Assembly: GCF_018399035.1 (NCBI RefSeq)
Contig: NZ_CP073760.1
Location: 2,356,001 to 2,420,000, forward strand
Length of the DNA stretch: 64,000 bases
Direction of reading: 5' to 3'
Source of the DNA: Thiocapsa sp.
GTDB lineage: Bacteria; Pseudomonadota; Gammaproteobacteria; Chromatiales; Chromatiaceae
A program made the translations under genes and the position numbers. Below the pieces are notes generated by a model, which did not search any database, was not told the DNA's origin, and saw nothing but the letters and a program-made list of their open reading frames with translations. Positions 8,319-17,256 of this stretch are shown in pieces. Every line of letters begins with the position of its first letter. Positions within the stretch are counted from its first letter, which is position 1.

Positions 8319-8601
8319 CCCGAGGACCACCGGATCCGCGGAGGGAGCCGGTTACTGCTTCACCTTTGCAGAGTGATGCCGAAGCACGTCCATTCAAGGG
8401 GTGGCGACCCGGCGGGGCCGGGTCGATCGAAGACGACACAGGCGGTTTGGCGTCGGCAACCTCGCCGCCGCCTGCAGGATGCGGCCCGAGCCGCCCGCCG
8501 AGGGTCGAGAGTGCCGATCGGCACCGGCGCGGCCCGGGCCGCGCCGGTTATCGGATCCATCCCACCTGTTCACCGAGACGGCAAGGGAAAGCCGATGCGT
8601 C

Positions 8602-9675
8602 TTACTCGTCGTAACCTTTGGCCGGCAGTGCGGAAAGGTCCGGCCGCGGTGTCTCGGACGTCTCGACCGGAAGGATCGGATACTCGACCTTCGGCTGCTC
8701 TCCGGTCAACGCGTGCAGGAAGGCGACGATCCGAGCCGCCTCTTCGTCGGAGATCTCGGTCCCGAGCTGTGCGGTCCCCATCAGGGCGACGGCCGCACCC
8801 AGATCCCACACCGCACCCGAATGAAAGTAGGGCGCGGTCAGGGCGATGTTGCGGAGCGGCGCGGCACGGAAGACGTACTCGTCGGACGCGGTCTTGGTGA
8901 CCTCGAAGCGGCCCTTGTCGTCCGGCGGGAGGATGTCGGCGCCGGGCCTCGTGATCAGGCCGAACGGGAAGTAGTCCTGACCACCGAAGTTGACGCCCGC
9001 GTGGCAGGCACTGCAGCCCTTTTCGATGTAGAGATCCAGACCCTGCTTCTGCTCGTCCGTCATGGCCGCATCGTTGCCTTCGATCCAGTCATCGAAGGGC
9101 GATCCGGGCGTCACCAGGGTCACCTCGAAGGCCTCGATCGCCTTGGCCATGTTGTCGAAGGTCACCGGATCCGGCTCGTTCGGGAACGCCTTGGTAAAGC
9201 GCTCCACATACTCGGGCATGCTCTTGAGCGTGACGACGACGTTTTCCGGCTTGTTCGCCATCTCCACGCCCGCCTGAATCGGTCCTTTGGCCTGCTCCTT
9301 GAGATCCTCCGCGCGACCGTCCCAGAACTGCGCGACGTTGAACACGGCATTGAGCACGGTCGGGGAGTTGCGCGGCCCCGTTTGCCAACCATGGCCGACG
9401 GACGTCGGGAGGTTGTCGTCGCCGCCCATGCCGAGGTTGTGACAGGTGTTGCAGCTGATGACCCCGCTGGCCGAAAGCCGGGGATCGAAGAACAGCATGC
9501 GACCGAGCTCGATCTTCTCGCGCGTGACGGGATTGCCGGCCACCTCGGGCACGCCGGCCGGGATCGGCAGCAGTCCGGCGGACTTGGCCTTGTCGCGCAG
9601 AGCGGAGTCATCTGCAGCGGCCAGGGTTGCAGCGAGCCCCACCGAGACGGCCAAGGCGATCATTCGCTTCTTCAT
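8602..9675 (-). CDS. Di-haem cytochrome c peroxidase, periplasmic
   Basis: 357 aa with a Sec signal peptide (MKKRMIALAVSVGLAATLAA). Two haem c sites: C75-x2-C78-H79 (CNTCH) and C221-x2-C224-H225 (CSACH). MauG/CcpA family motifs are present (LGRMLFFDPRLSASGVISCN, FWDGRAEDL, HSGAVWDL). The enzyme reduces hydrogen peroxide with electrons from cytochrome c in the periplasm. An AGGAG site precedes the start. It stands alone between bfd and the glucan synthase on the opposite strand, and complements the iron-storage genes in oxidative-stress defence. Confidence 0.92.
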   Translation of the reverse strand: MKKRMIALAVSVGLAATLAAADDSALRDKAKSAGLLPIPAGVPEVAGNPVTREKIELGRMLFFDPRLSASGVISCNTCHNLGMGGDDNLPTSVGHGWQTGPRNSPTVLNAVFNVAQFWDGRAEDLKEQAKGPIQAGVEMANKPENVVVTLKSMPEYVERFTKAFPNEPDPVTFDNMAKAIEAFEVTLVTPGSPFDDWIEGNDAAMTDEQKQGLDLYIEKGCSACHAGVNFGGQDYFPFGLITRPGADILPPDDKGRFEVTKTASDEYVFRAAPLRNIALTAPYFHSGAVWDLGAAVALMGTAQLGTEISDEEAARIVAFLHALTGEQPKVEYPILPVETSETPRPDLSALPAKGYDE

Positions 9676-9994
9676 CGTGTTCTCCTCTTTGGTGTCCTCT
9701 TTTCTCCAAGGAAGCGCAGTCGTCGCGGATCGAAACCCGCGCGCGTTCGCGCCATGTCAGGAACGAGTCTAACCTTGCCGCGGGAAAGGACAAGCAAGAA
9801 AACGCTGCGGACGTCGGCGTAACCCGACTCACCTCGGCATCGAAATCGCGATATCATTTCAGGGTTGCGAAGCCAAATCGTAACATTGCCGATGTGCGCT
9901 TTCAGCATGCTGTTCGGCCCTGGGTTCGAACTGAAACAGCTCGTCTTCCGAGGATTCAGGTCATGCCGCCCCCAACCCCCAGGTTCGCCGCCGC
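9676..9994. other. Intergenic region, divergent promoters of ccp and glucan synthase
   Basis: 319 bp with no gene. Positions 9840-9900 contain short A/T-rich tracts (AAATCGCGATATCATTTC and others), but no regulator site is recognisable. Confidence 0.4.
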
Positions 9995-12694
9995 GTGCGA
10001 TCTCTGCTCGGCAGCGCGCGATCCGGCCATGCCCATGCCGTCCGAGCACCCGTGAGATATTCAAGCAACATCCTCATTCCGATTCTGATCGCCCTCTTGA
10101 CGGTTGCTGCGTGGGCCTTGCTCAACCGGCCGGCGGACGAGCCGCCTTGGCCGAATCGCATCCAGGGCTTCTCGTTCGCACCGATGCGTGCGCACAACGA
10201 TCCGGCGTTTCAGAACTTCCCGACCACCGAGGAGATCGACGAAGACCTGGCCCTTTTGCAGGGAACCGTCCATGCCTTACGCACCTACTCGGTCGAAAGC
10301 ACACTCTCCGCGATCCCGCGCTTGGCCGCGGCGCGCGGCCTGAATGTCACGCTCGGCGCTTGGATCGGACCCGATCCGGACGTCAACGAATCCGAGCTCG
10401 CACGCTTGGGCGAGATCCTGAGTAAAGGTTACCGGAACTTGGTGCGCGTCATGGTCGGCAACGAGGCGATCCTGCGCGAGGACGTTTCGGTCTCCGAGCT
10501 CACCGAATATCTCGACCGGGTCCGCAAGATGACCTGGCTACCTGTGAGCACGGCCGAACCCTGGCATGTCTGGCTGAAATATCCGGAGCTTGCGGATCAT
10601 GTGGACTTCATCACCGTCCACCTGCTGCCCTATTGGGAAGGTGTCCCCGTCGAGCAGGCCGTGGCCTATGCGGTCAGCCGCTACGACGAGGTCAAGAAAG
10701 CCTTTCCGAACAAAGAGGTCATCATCGGGGAGGTCGGCTGGCCGAGCAATGGCCGGCGCAATCGGGGTGCCGAGGCGTCGGTGACGAATCAAACGCGGTT
10801 CCTGCGCCGTTTTCTTGCGCACGCCGAGCAAGCGGGCTACGTCTACTACGTCATGGAGGCATTCGACCAGACCTGGAAGACCAAGCTCGAAGGGGCGACC
10901 GGTGCCTACTGGGGCGTCTACAACACCGACCGCGAGCCCAAGTTCGTCTTCACCCAACCCGTCGTACGCATCCCGCACTGGCAGGAGCTTGCCGGACTCT
11001 CGGTCGTCATGGCTGTCTTGCTTCTGGCGTTTCTCTACCGCGACAGCGCAAGTCTGTCGAGCAAGGGCAAAGGCTTCCTCGCGCTGGTGATGTACGGCAT
11101 CTCGACCGCAGCGGTCTGGATCGTCTACGACTACACGCGGCTCTATATGACGCCGGCCACGGCCATCGTCGGCATCCTGCTCCTCGTCGGCGGGGTCGGC
11201 GTCATCGTCCTGATCATGGCCGAGACGCACGAATGGGCCGAGGCGCTGTGGCTGCGCCGGTGGCGACGGCCGTTCCCCTTGCGCGCGGTGCCCGACGAGG
11301 ATCTTCCGGTCGTCTCCGTCCACGTGCCCGCCTACAACGAGCCGCCCGAGCTCTTGATCGAGACGCTGGACGCCTTGGCGGCGTTGGACTATCCGGGCTA
11401 CGAGGTCTTGGTCATCGACAACAATACCAAGGACCCCGCCGTCTGGCAGCCGGTCGAGGCGCATTGCCGTCGGCTCAACGACACGGTCGGCGAGCGCTTC
11501 CGGTTCTTCCATGTGGATCCGCTCGCGGGCTATAAGGCCGGCGCACTGAACTATGCACTGCGCGAGACCGACCCGCGCGCCGAAGTCATCGCCGTCATCG
11601 ACGCGGACTATATCGTGCAGCCGCTCTGGTTGAGACACCTGGTACCCGCCTTCCAAGACCCCGAGGTCGCCATCGTGCAGGCCCCGCAGGATTACCGCGA
11701 CGCCGATCAGAACGCCTTCAAGGCGATGTGCATGGCCGAGTATCGGGGCTTTTTCCACATCGGCATGGTCACCCGCAACGAGCGCAACGCCATCATCCAG
11801 CACGGCACCATGACCATGATTCGCCGCCCGACACTCGACGCCGTCGGCGGCTGGGCCGAGTGGTGCATTACGGAAGACGCCGAGCTTGGACTGCGTGTCT
11901 TCGAGGAAGGTCACAAGGCGCTCTACATCCCCTGCACCTACGGGCGCGGCCTGATGCCGGACACCTTCGCCGACTTCAAGAAACAGCGGTATCGCTGGGC
12001 CTACGGCGCAGTGCGCACCCTCAAGCACCATCGCCGCGAGCTGCTGGGGATCCGCAAGACCACCCTCTCGGCGGGCCAGCGCTATCACTTCGTCGCCGGC
12101 TGGCTGCCGTGGTTCGCGGACGGCTTCAACCTCCTGTTCAACTTCGCGGCACTCGCCTGGTCCGTGGCCATGGTGATGTTTCCGCTCCAGGTGACGCCGC
12201 CCTACATGACCGTCGCCTTGGTACCCTTGGTCTTGTTCGGCTTCAAGATGTCGAAGAGTTTCCTGCTCTATCGGCGTCGGGTCACAGCGACCCTGCGTCA
12301 AAGCTTCGCCGCCGGCCTGGCCGGGCTGGCCCTCTCGCACACGATCGCCCGCGCCATGTTCGGCGGTTTCGTCTCGGGAAGGCTCGGCTTCTTCAGAACC
12401 CCGAAGCTCGCGCAGGCACCGGCCTTCATCCGCGCACTGGCCGATGCACGCGAAGAGGGTCTTTTCGTCATCGCCTTCTGGCTCGCGGCCGGCCTGATCA
12501 TGCTCCGCGACGACGCCTTCATGCTGGATGTCCGGGTCTGGGTCGCTGTTTTAATCGTTCAGTCGATTCCGTATCTGGCCGCCGTCGCGGTGTCGTTGAT
12601 CAGCGCGGCCAAGACATTGCCGGCGAGCCTGGTCGGGCCGATGCCGGTGATGACGGGCGAGGGATCGACAGCGCGTGTCGAGCAGGGCCCGTAG
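9995..12694 (+). CDS. GH17-GT2 fusion: membrane beta-1,3-glucan synthase, NdvB-like
   Basis: Up to 899 aa. Residues about 25-45 form a membrane anchor. Residues about 55-320 are a GH17 domain (VMVGNEAIL with the acid Glu, IIGEVGWPS with the nucleophile Glu). After three or four membrane helices comes a GT2 synthase domain (VSVHVPAYNEPPELLIETLD, DADYIVQPLW, TEDAELGLRV, QRYRW) and further C-terminal helices. Pseudomonas NdvB, which makes periplasmic cyclic beta-1,3-glucans, has the same order. A secreted or cyclic glucan is inferred. The start is uncertain: GTG at 9995 or GTG at 10052, neither with a good ribosome-binding site; 10052 places the anchor at the N-terminus. Confidence 0.85.
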   Translation: MRSLLGSARSGHAHAVRAPVRYSSNILIPILIALLTVAAWALLNRPADEPPWPNRIQGFSFAPMRAHNDPAFQNFPTTEEIDEDLALLQGTVHALRTYSVESTLSAIPRLAAARGLNVTLGAWIGPDPDVNESELARLGEILSKGYRNLVRVMVGNEAILREDVSVSELTEYLDRVRKMTWLPVSTAEPWHVWLKYPELADHVDFITVHLLPYWEGVPVEQAVAYAVSRYDEVKKAFPNKEVIIGEVGWPSNGRRNRGAEASVTNQTRFLRRFLAHAEQAGYVYYVMEAFDQTWKTKLEGATGAYWGVYNTDREPKFVFTQPVVRIPHWQELAGLSVVMAVLLLAFLYRDSASLSSKGKGFLALVMYGISTAAVWIVYDYTRLYMTPATAIVGILLLVGGVGVIVLIMAETHEWAEALWLRRWRRPFPLRAVPDEDLPVVSVHVPAYNEPPELLIETLDALAALDYPGYEVLVIDNNTKDPAVWQPVEAHCRRLNDTVGERFRFFHVDPLAGYKAGALNYALRETDPRAEVIAVIDADYIVQPLWLRHLVPAFQDPEVAIVQAPQDYRDADQNAFKAMCMAEYRGFFHIGMVTRNERNAIIQHGTMTMIRRPTLDAVGGWAEWCITEDAELGLRVFEEGHKALYIPCTYGRGLMPDTFADFKKQRYRWAYGAVRTLKHHRRELLGIRKTTLSAGQRYHFVAGWLPWFADGFNLLFNFAALAWSVAMVMFPLQVTPPYMTVALVPLVLFGFKMSKSFLLYRRRVTATLRQSFAAGLAGLALSHTIARAMFGGFVSGRLGFFRTPKLAQAPAFIRALADAREEGLFVIAFWLAAGLIMLRDDAFMLDVRVWVAVLIVQSIPYLAAVAVSLISAAKTLPASLVGPMPVMTGEGSTARVEQGP

Positions 12695-12766
12695 GGCGAA
12701 CGTTTGCGGCGGGGGCTTGGCGGGTTTGATGGGTAAGGTGAGTTCCGGGGAACTCCATATCCGTAG

Positions 12767-12830
12767 TCAGTTGTGCTGACGATAGGGAGCACAACTTACG
12801 CCGGCGGATGGTTGTGCCTCGCGAGACCCG
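12767..12830. repeat. E-type palindromic repeat, copy 1
   Basis: Two short palindromes in series: GTTGTGCTGACGATAGGGAG with CACAAC, then GTTGTGCCTCGCGAGACC with GGCACGACC. The core CTGACGATAGG and the GTTGTGCCTCGC half recur at 17066-17146. Confidence 0.65.
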
Positions 12831-12907
12831 GCACGACCGACAACGAAAAATTCTGCGCGGGTTTGCTCAAGACTGACGGCATCAGGGACCCGATGCCTTC
12901 CAGGCAC

Positions 12908-12940
12908 TCGCTGTCGGGATGACGATTCCCGGAAATCACC
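12908..12940. repeat. Partial D-type repeat (right half)
   Basis: Ends TTCCCGGAAATCACC directly before the B repeat. The same sequence closes the complete D element at 27725-27823. Confidence 0.5.
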
Positions 12941-12941
12941 T

Positions 12942-13025
12942 TAAACCGCGTCCAGAGCGACATGCGTCGTTTTCATTGTGCGCATGGCTTCGGCGATATC
13001 CTCGATCCCAGTGAGACGCGGTTTA
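12942..13025 (-). repeat. Type B palindromic repeat, copy 1
   Basis: 84 bp, the reverse complement of 42927-43010 with a few changes. Ends TAAACCGCGTCC and GACGCGGTTTA. The interior includes CATTGTGCGCATGGCTTCGG. It is joined by a 23-bp AT-rich linker (13026-13048) to an A repeat. Confidence 0.85.
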
Positions 13026-13048
13026 AAATTTAATATTTTTTAATACTT

Positions 13049-13133
13049 TAAACCGCGCCGGCTCCAGCGGTTCTGAAATCCGCCGGGGCCGATCCCATCC
13101 AAAAACATCGCATACCGCACTGGGCGCGGTTTA
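13049..13133 (+). repeat. Type A palindromic repeat, copy 2
   Basis: 85 bp, the same sequence as 3183-3267 with a few differences. With the B repeat and linker it forms a 192-bp composite, whose inverse order occurs at 42833-43010. Confidence 0.88.
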
Positions 13134-13138
13134 GCTTT

Positions 13139-13168
13139 CACCCCTCACCCCTCACCCCTCACCCCTCA
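13139..13168 (+). repeat. Heptanucleotide tandem repeat
   Basis: Four copies of CACCCCT in a row directly after the A repeat. Possible slippage site; no gene lies within it. Confidence 0.8.
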
Positions 13169-13207
13169 CCGTAGACCGTGATCCGACGGAGACCCGGGTT
13201 TTCCCGA

Positions 13208-13225
13208 TATAGGGTTTACCCTATA
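13208..13225. promoter_or_regulatory. Perfect palindrome upstream of rlpA
   Basis: TATAGGG and CCCTATA separated by TTTA, followed at 13234-13241 by a further CCCCTATA half. It lies about 100 bp before the rlpA start and looks like an operator. The cognate regulator is unknown. Confidence 0.5.
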
Positions 13226-13323
13226 CGTGATTTCCCCTATACTGCCCGCCAGGTTATCAACTGACCGGCATCCAAAGCGCCGCCCGTGGCGCCCGCCGGC
13301 CGATTGCAGAAACGGTCCTGCTT

Positions 13324-13719
13324 ATGAACAAAACGCTCATCTTCGCCTCGCTCGGGGTGTTTCTTCTCGTCTCGGGCCCGAATGCCGAGGCACGCGTCAA
13401 GCCGGGGCATGCTCAAAAGGGCATCGCCTCCTACTACCACGACAGCCTCCATGGTCGGAAGACCGCAAGCGGCGCGATCTACAACAAGAACATCCCCAGC
13501 GCAGCACACAAGACCCTCCCCCTCGGCAGCAAGGTCCGGGTGACGGACACCAAGACCGGCAAGAGCATCGTCGTCAAGGTCAACGACCGCGGCCCCTTCG
13601 TGAAAGGCCGGATCATCGATCTTTCCCGCAGCGCCGCACGCGAGCTGGGGATGATCAAGAAGGGTCTGGCAAAGGTCGAGGTCGAGGTCTTGAGCGTTCC
13701 GAAGGCGCGCGGCTCCTGA
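13324..13719 (+). CDS. rlpA: RlpA-like septal ring lytic transglycosylase/lipoprotein family protein
   Basis: 131 aa with a Sec signal (residues 1-23) but no lipobox Cys. The double-psi beta-barrel domain fills the rest: GIASYYHDSLHGRKTASGA, ipsaAHKTLPLGSKVRVT, VNDRGPFVKGRIIDLSRSAA. RlpA-type domains bind or cleave denuded glycan strands of peptidoglycan. This is a short single-domain version without the SPOR domain of canonical RlpA, so septal targeting is not expected. It is preceded by an operator-like palindrome. Confidence 0.85.
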   Translation: MNKTLIFASLGVFLLVSGPNAEARVKPGHAQKGIASYYHDSLHGRKTASGAIYNKNIPSAAHKTLPLGSKVRVTDTKTGKSIVVKVNDRGPFVKGRIIDLSRSAARELGMIKKGLAKVEVEVLSVPKARGS

Positions 13720-13740
13720 TCCGACCTCATCCATCCCCCT

Positions 13741-14778
13741 TCACTCCCATCGAAACATCCAGGCCGCGAGGGTCAGGAAGAGGAGTGCGAGACCGGCCAG
13801 CATGCCGATCTGGGGAAGCACCTGAAGCACACCGGCGCCGTCGATCATGACGGCCCGCGCACCTTCCACGACATGGGTCAGCGGCAAGAACCGGGACAGG
13901 ATCTGGGCCGCGCCGCTGGCCCCCTCCATCGAGAACCACACCCCCGAGAGCAGCAGCATCGGCCAGGAGATGAGGTTGAGCAGGCCGTCCGCGACCTCCT
14001 CCGTGCGCAGGCGTGACGAGACGATCAGTCCGAGGCTGATCAAACAGAGCGCACCGGCCACATAGACCAGCAGCAGCGCAAGGTAGGAGCCGTGCATCGG
14101 GAAGTCCAGCAACAGACTGGCCCCGATATAGACCACCAGGCTCGCCCCCAGAACCACCAGCAAACGCGAGAACACCTGGGCGGTGAGAAACTCCCACGGA
14201 CTCAGCGGCGTTGCCTTCAGGCGACGCAGCACGCCGTTCTTGCGGTAGCGCACGATCACCCAGCCGACACCCCAGAGACTGGAAAACATGATGTTCATCG
14301 CCAGCACGCCGGGCAGCACCCAGTCGACATAGCGCAGGGCGGCACCGCTGACGCTCACCCGCTCCGGAATCACACCCGCTGTCTCGCCCTGACCGCCAGC
14401 CCCGCCTGAACCGAGCAAGAGACGCTCGACCAGATAGCCGTTGGCCGAATCCGAATTCACCCAATAGCGCGGTGTCTCGCTCGGGTCCACCAAGAGGTCC
14501 AGCTGATGGCGCTCCACCTTCCCGATCGCCGCCGTCGAATCCGTGACCGGGATAAACTGGACATGGCGGGTCTGCAGGAAGGGGAAGGTCGCGACCGGTA
14601 ATTCGGCGCCGTCCGCGATGACGCCGACCTTGAAGACGTCTCGCGACGCGTCGGTGAAGATGAAGGCAAAGGCCAGCACCATCATAATCGGCATCAGGAT
14701 GTTCCATGACAGGCCGGCCCGATCACGATAGAACTCGCGGTTACGCGCGACGAGGATGGTCAGGATACGGCGCCACAT
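13741..14778 (-). CDS. ABC-2 type exporter permease
   Basis: 345 aa from the ATG at 14778 (MWRRILTILVARNREFYRDR). One N-terminal membrane helix (ILMPIMMVLAFAFIF), a periplasmic domain of about 140 residues, then five helices with the ABC-2 signature (GVIPERV, YVDWVLPGVLAMNIMFSSLW, FLPLTHVVEGARAVM). This is the NatB/YhhJ-like arrangement used for export of drugs, ions or lipids. The matching ATPase lies upstream on the same strand, separated by 282 bp that contains a type A repeat. The substrate is unknown. Confidence 0.85.
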   Translation of the reverse strand: MWRRILTILVARNREFYRDRAGLSWNILMPIMMVLAFAFIFTDASRDVFKVGVIADGAELPVATFPFLQTRHVQFIPVTDSTAAIGKVERHQLDLLVDPSETPRYWVNSDSANGYLVERLLLGSGGAGGQGETAGVIPERVSVSGAALRYVDWVLPGVLAMNIMFSSLWGVGWVIVRYRKNGVLRRLKATPLSPWEFLTAQVFSRLLVVLGASLVVYIGASLLLDFPMHGSYLALLLVYVAGALCLISLGLIVSSRLRTEEVADGLLNLISWPMLLLSGVWFSMEGASGAAQILSRFLPLTHVVEGARAVMIDGAGVLQVLPQIGMLAGLALLFLTLAAWMFRWE

Positions 14779-14976
14779 GAGATGTTCCGGGTGTTTGGAC
14801 GAGAATCCGCAGGATCGAGGCCGTACGATCGAGACCGAGGGATCGAGCAAGCCCGAACCCCACGGACCTAAACGGCGTCCAGTGCGAGACGCGCATTCTA
14901 GGAGTGAGATCGACAATTGGTGTATCCACGACCCTTGGCGGGGATGCGATTTATAATAATATATTTTTCAATATCT

Positions 14977-15063
14977 TAAACCGCGCATACTCCAGCGGTC
15001 GTGAAGTCTGCCCAGGCCGATCCCATCCCGAAAAACATCGCGTACCGCGCCCGGCGCGGTTTA
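14977..15063 (+). repeat. Type A palindromic repeat, copy 3, with AT-rich linker
   Basis: 87 bp with ends TAAACCGCGC and GGCGCGGTTTA. It is preceded at about 14948-14976 by an AT-rich stretch like the linkers of the composites. The right end, read on the minus strand, supplies the TAA stop of the ABC ATPase. Confidence 0.87.
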
Positions 15064-15942
15064 AGAGCGCAGATCATGCCCGGTCAGTTTCAGAAAGAGG
15101 TCTTCCAAATTCGGCGTCGCCACCCGCAGATCCGTCAGATCGGCCCCGACGCGCTCGATCTCGGCCAACATCGGCGGGACCTCCTCGGCAAAAAGCTCGA
15201 TGGTCCCGTCGCGCCGCTCGGCCGTCGGCGGAAGTGCAGCCCCGACGGGCCATGCAGACTCGGGCAGGCGAATCACGGTGGCCGGGAAATGATCCCGAAC
15301 CAGACGCGCAGGCTGACCCTCGGCGATGATCCGCCCGTGATCAACGATCGCAATCCGATCGCAGAGCCGCTCGGCCTCTTCCATATAATGCGTGGTCAAG
15401 ACGATGGTCTTGCCGCGCCGACGCACCGTCTCGATCAGACCCCAGAAGTTACGTCTGGACTGCGGATCCAGACCGGTCGTCGGCTCGTCGAGAAACACCA
15501 GGTCCGGGTCGTTGACCAAGGCGATGGCCAACAGCAGTCGCTGACGCTGACCGCCCGAGAGCTTGCGCGTGTCCCGATCCAGGATCTCCGCAAGATTGCA
15601 GAGCCGGATCAGCTCCTCGCGGTCCGCGGTGCGCCGGTAGAGGGTCGCAAACATGGCGAGCGACTCGCGCACCGTCTGAAAGTCCTGCAGCGCGGTCGCC
15701 TGAAACTGGATGCCGACCGATTCGCGGTAGGCACGGTCGAGCGGCCGGCCACGATAAAGCACGGTGCCCGAGGTCGGGGTCTGGATCCCCTCCAGCATCT
15801 CCAAGGTCGTCGTCTTCCCGGCCCCGTTCGGACCCAAGAGCCCGAAACACTGACCGGCTTCGACACGAAAACCGATACCATCCACGGCGCGCACACCAGG
15901 ATAGAGCCGGACGAGATCATGGGCTTCGAGCAGGATAGTCAC
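15061..15942 (-). CDS. ABC exporter ATP-binding protein
   Basis: 293 aa from GTG at 15942; an ATG at 16014 is also in frame, but its extra 24 residues look non-coding. Walker A GPNGAGKTTTLEML, Q-loop (SVGIQFQATALQ), signature KLSGGQRQRLLLA, Walker B LVFLDEPTTGLDP and H-loop TTHYMEEAE are all intact. It is a NatA/CcmA-type ATPase driving the ABC-2 permease downstream. Its TAA stop is contributed by the flanking A repeat. The hydrolase on the other strand starts very close to, or within, the first codons. Confidence 0.9.
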   Translation of the reverse strand: MTILLEAHDLVRLYPGVRAVDGIGFRVEAGQCFGLLGPNGAGKTTTLEMLEGIQTPTSGTVLYRGRPLDRAYRESVGIQFQATALQDFQTVRESLAMFATLYRRTADREELIRLCNLAEILDRDTRKLSGGQRQRLLLAIALVNDPDLVFLDEPTTGLDPQSRRNFWGLIETVRRRGKTIVLTTHYMEEAERLCDRIAIVDHGRIIAEGQPARLVRDHFPATVIRLPESAWPVGAALPPTAERRDGTIELFAEEVPPMLAEIERVGADLTDLRVATPNLEDLFLKLTGHDLRS

Positions 15943-17079
15943 AGCGGGGGAGTATACGCGCTTCGTTCCGAGCACGACGGGACGAGCCCGGACGGGGTCC
16001 GATACTCCGCCCAATACTCCGCGAGCCCGAATACACTGCCGACAACCATCGCCGGCTCGCTCTGGACCAACGCCCTCGCCGCCCTAATCTCCGTCCTCAT
16101 GCTCACTGCCTGCGCCTCCCCGAACATCGTCGAATCCCCTGACCCGGACACCGGGTCGCCCGCCCTCGGCGTCGACCATGCACGGATGGACGACGGCTAT
16201 CGTCTGCCCCTGCGCGTCTGGACCGGCGCCTCGGCGCCGAGAATAATTGTGCTCGGGCTGCACGGCTTCAACGACTACGCGAACGCCTTCGCCCCCCTGG
16301 GCCGCGAGCTTGCCGCTGCGGGCATCACCACCTACGCGGTCGACCAGCGCGGTTTCGGCACCGCCGCCTTGCCCGGGCGCTGGCACGGCAGTGACCGGCT
16401 TGCCGCGGATCTGCGCAACCTGGTCGATCTGCTGCGTGCGCGCCATCCCGATGCCCGTCTCTATGTCGCCGGCGAGAGCATGGGCGGTGCCGTCGTCCTG
16501 ACCGCAACGGCACAGGGGCCGCTGCCGGTCGACGGCCTCATCCTGATCGCCCCCGCCGTCTGGTCGCGCGACACCATGCCCTGGTATCAACGCCTCGCCC
16601 TGGACGGCGCCGTGCGCACACTGCCCTGGCTGAAGCTGACCGGCGAAGGCATCCGTCTCAGCCCGTCCGACCATATCGAGATGCTGCAGGCGATGGGCAA
16701 GGATCCGCTCGTCATCAAGGCGACCCGGGTCGATGCCCTCTGGGGGATCACCGACCTGATGGACCGGGCGCAAGCCACAGCGGGCCGACTGCAGACCCCT
16801 GCCCTGCTGCTCTACGGAGAGCAGGACGAGATCATCCCCAAAAATGCCTTTTGCCGGTTCCTGGCGAAACTACCCGTCAAGGATCCGGGTCTGACGTTCG
16901 TTCTCTACGAGCACGGCTGGCACATGCTCCCGCGCGACCGCCAAGGGGCACGGGTGCGCACCGACATCGCCGCCTGGCTGGCGGATCCCGATGCCCCGCT
17001 GCCGTCGGGCGAGGAAACATCGCCGCATGGGCCGAGGGCGAGCGCATTTTGTGCGGCAAGCCGCGGTAGGTTGCGCTGA
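15919..17079 (+). CDS. Alpha/beta-hydrolase lipoprotein, lysophospholipase/monoglyceride-lipase type
   Basis: The hydrolase fold has LGLHGFNDY, nucleophile elbow GESMGG, acid Asp in GEQDEI and catalytic His in EHGWHMLP. It resembles monoglyceride lipase / lysophospholipase L2 (VDQRGFGTAALPGRWHG). A lipobox LTAC follows a hydrophobic stretch (LAALISVLMLTAC), so it is likely membrane-anchored in the periplasm. The start is uncertain: the only ATG with reasonable reach is at 15919, giving an unusually long 50-residue leader that overlaps the ABC ATPase start. A rarer start nearer 16050 is possible. The last four residues and stop (GRLR-TGA) are encoded by an E repeat. Confidence 0.78.
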   Translation: MGFEQDSHSGGVYALRSEHDGTSPDGVRYSAQYSASPNTLPTTIAGSLWTNALAALISVLMLTACASPNIVESPDPDTGSPALGVDHARMDDGYRLPLRVWTGASAPRIIVLGLHGFNDYANAFAPLGRELAAAGITTYAVDQRGFGTAALPGRWHGSDRLAADLRNLVDLLRARHPDARLYVAGESMGGAVVLTATAQGPLPVDGLILIAPAVWSRDTMPWYQRLALDGAVRTLPWLKLTGEGIRLSPSDHIEMLQAMGKDPLVIKATRVDALWGITDLMDRAQATAGRLQTPALLLYGEQDEIIPKNAFCRFLAKLPVKDPGLTFVLYEHGWHMLPRDRQGARVRTDIAAWLADPDAPLPSGEETSPHGPRASAFCAASRGRLR

Positions 17080-17146
17080 CGATAGGAAGCGCAGCGCCGC
17101 CCGCAGGGAAGTTGTGCCTCGCTCGGCTCGGCACAACCTACGGCGG
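17066..17146. repeat. E-type palindromic repeat, copy 2
   Basis: GGTTGCGCTGACGATAGGAA with GCGCA, then a GTTGTGCC / GGCACAAC stem. Related to 12767-12830. It includes the hydrolase stop codon. Confidence 0.7.
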
Positions 17147-17256
17147 ACAAGATGACGGTACTGACACAAGCCGTGCCGGGGACATATCATCACCGGCCAA
17201 ATCGACACACGATCATATCGAATCACCACCTCACTCATCCCGACCGGAGATCCAGC

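Larger units (their letters stand above)
12695..13207. other. Repeat-filled intergenic region
   Basis: No gene. It contains, in order, an E-type palindrome, part of a D-type repeat, a B repeat, an AT-rich linker, an A repeat, and a CACCCCT tandem run. It separates the glucan synthase from rlpA. Confidence 0.7.

Noticed and set aside
10538..12340. Open frame of 600 codons on the minus strand
   Set aside because: Shadow of the GH17-GT2 gene.
12942..13133. AT-rich linker and palindromes as a replication origin
   Set aside because: The same block recurs at several places with the repeats, and no DnaA boxes were seen.
13139..13168. Tandem heptamers as a CRISPR-like array
   Set aside because: No spacers; the units are contiguous. 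A simple repeat.
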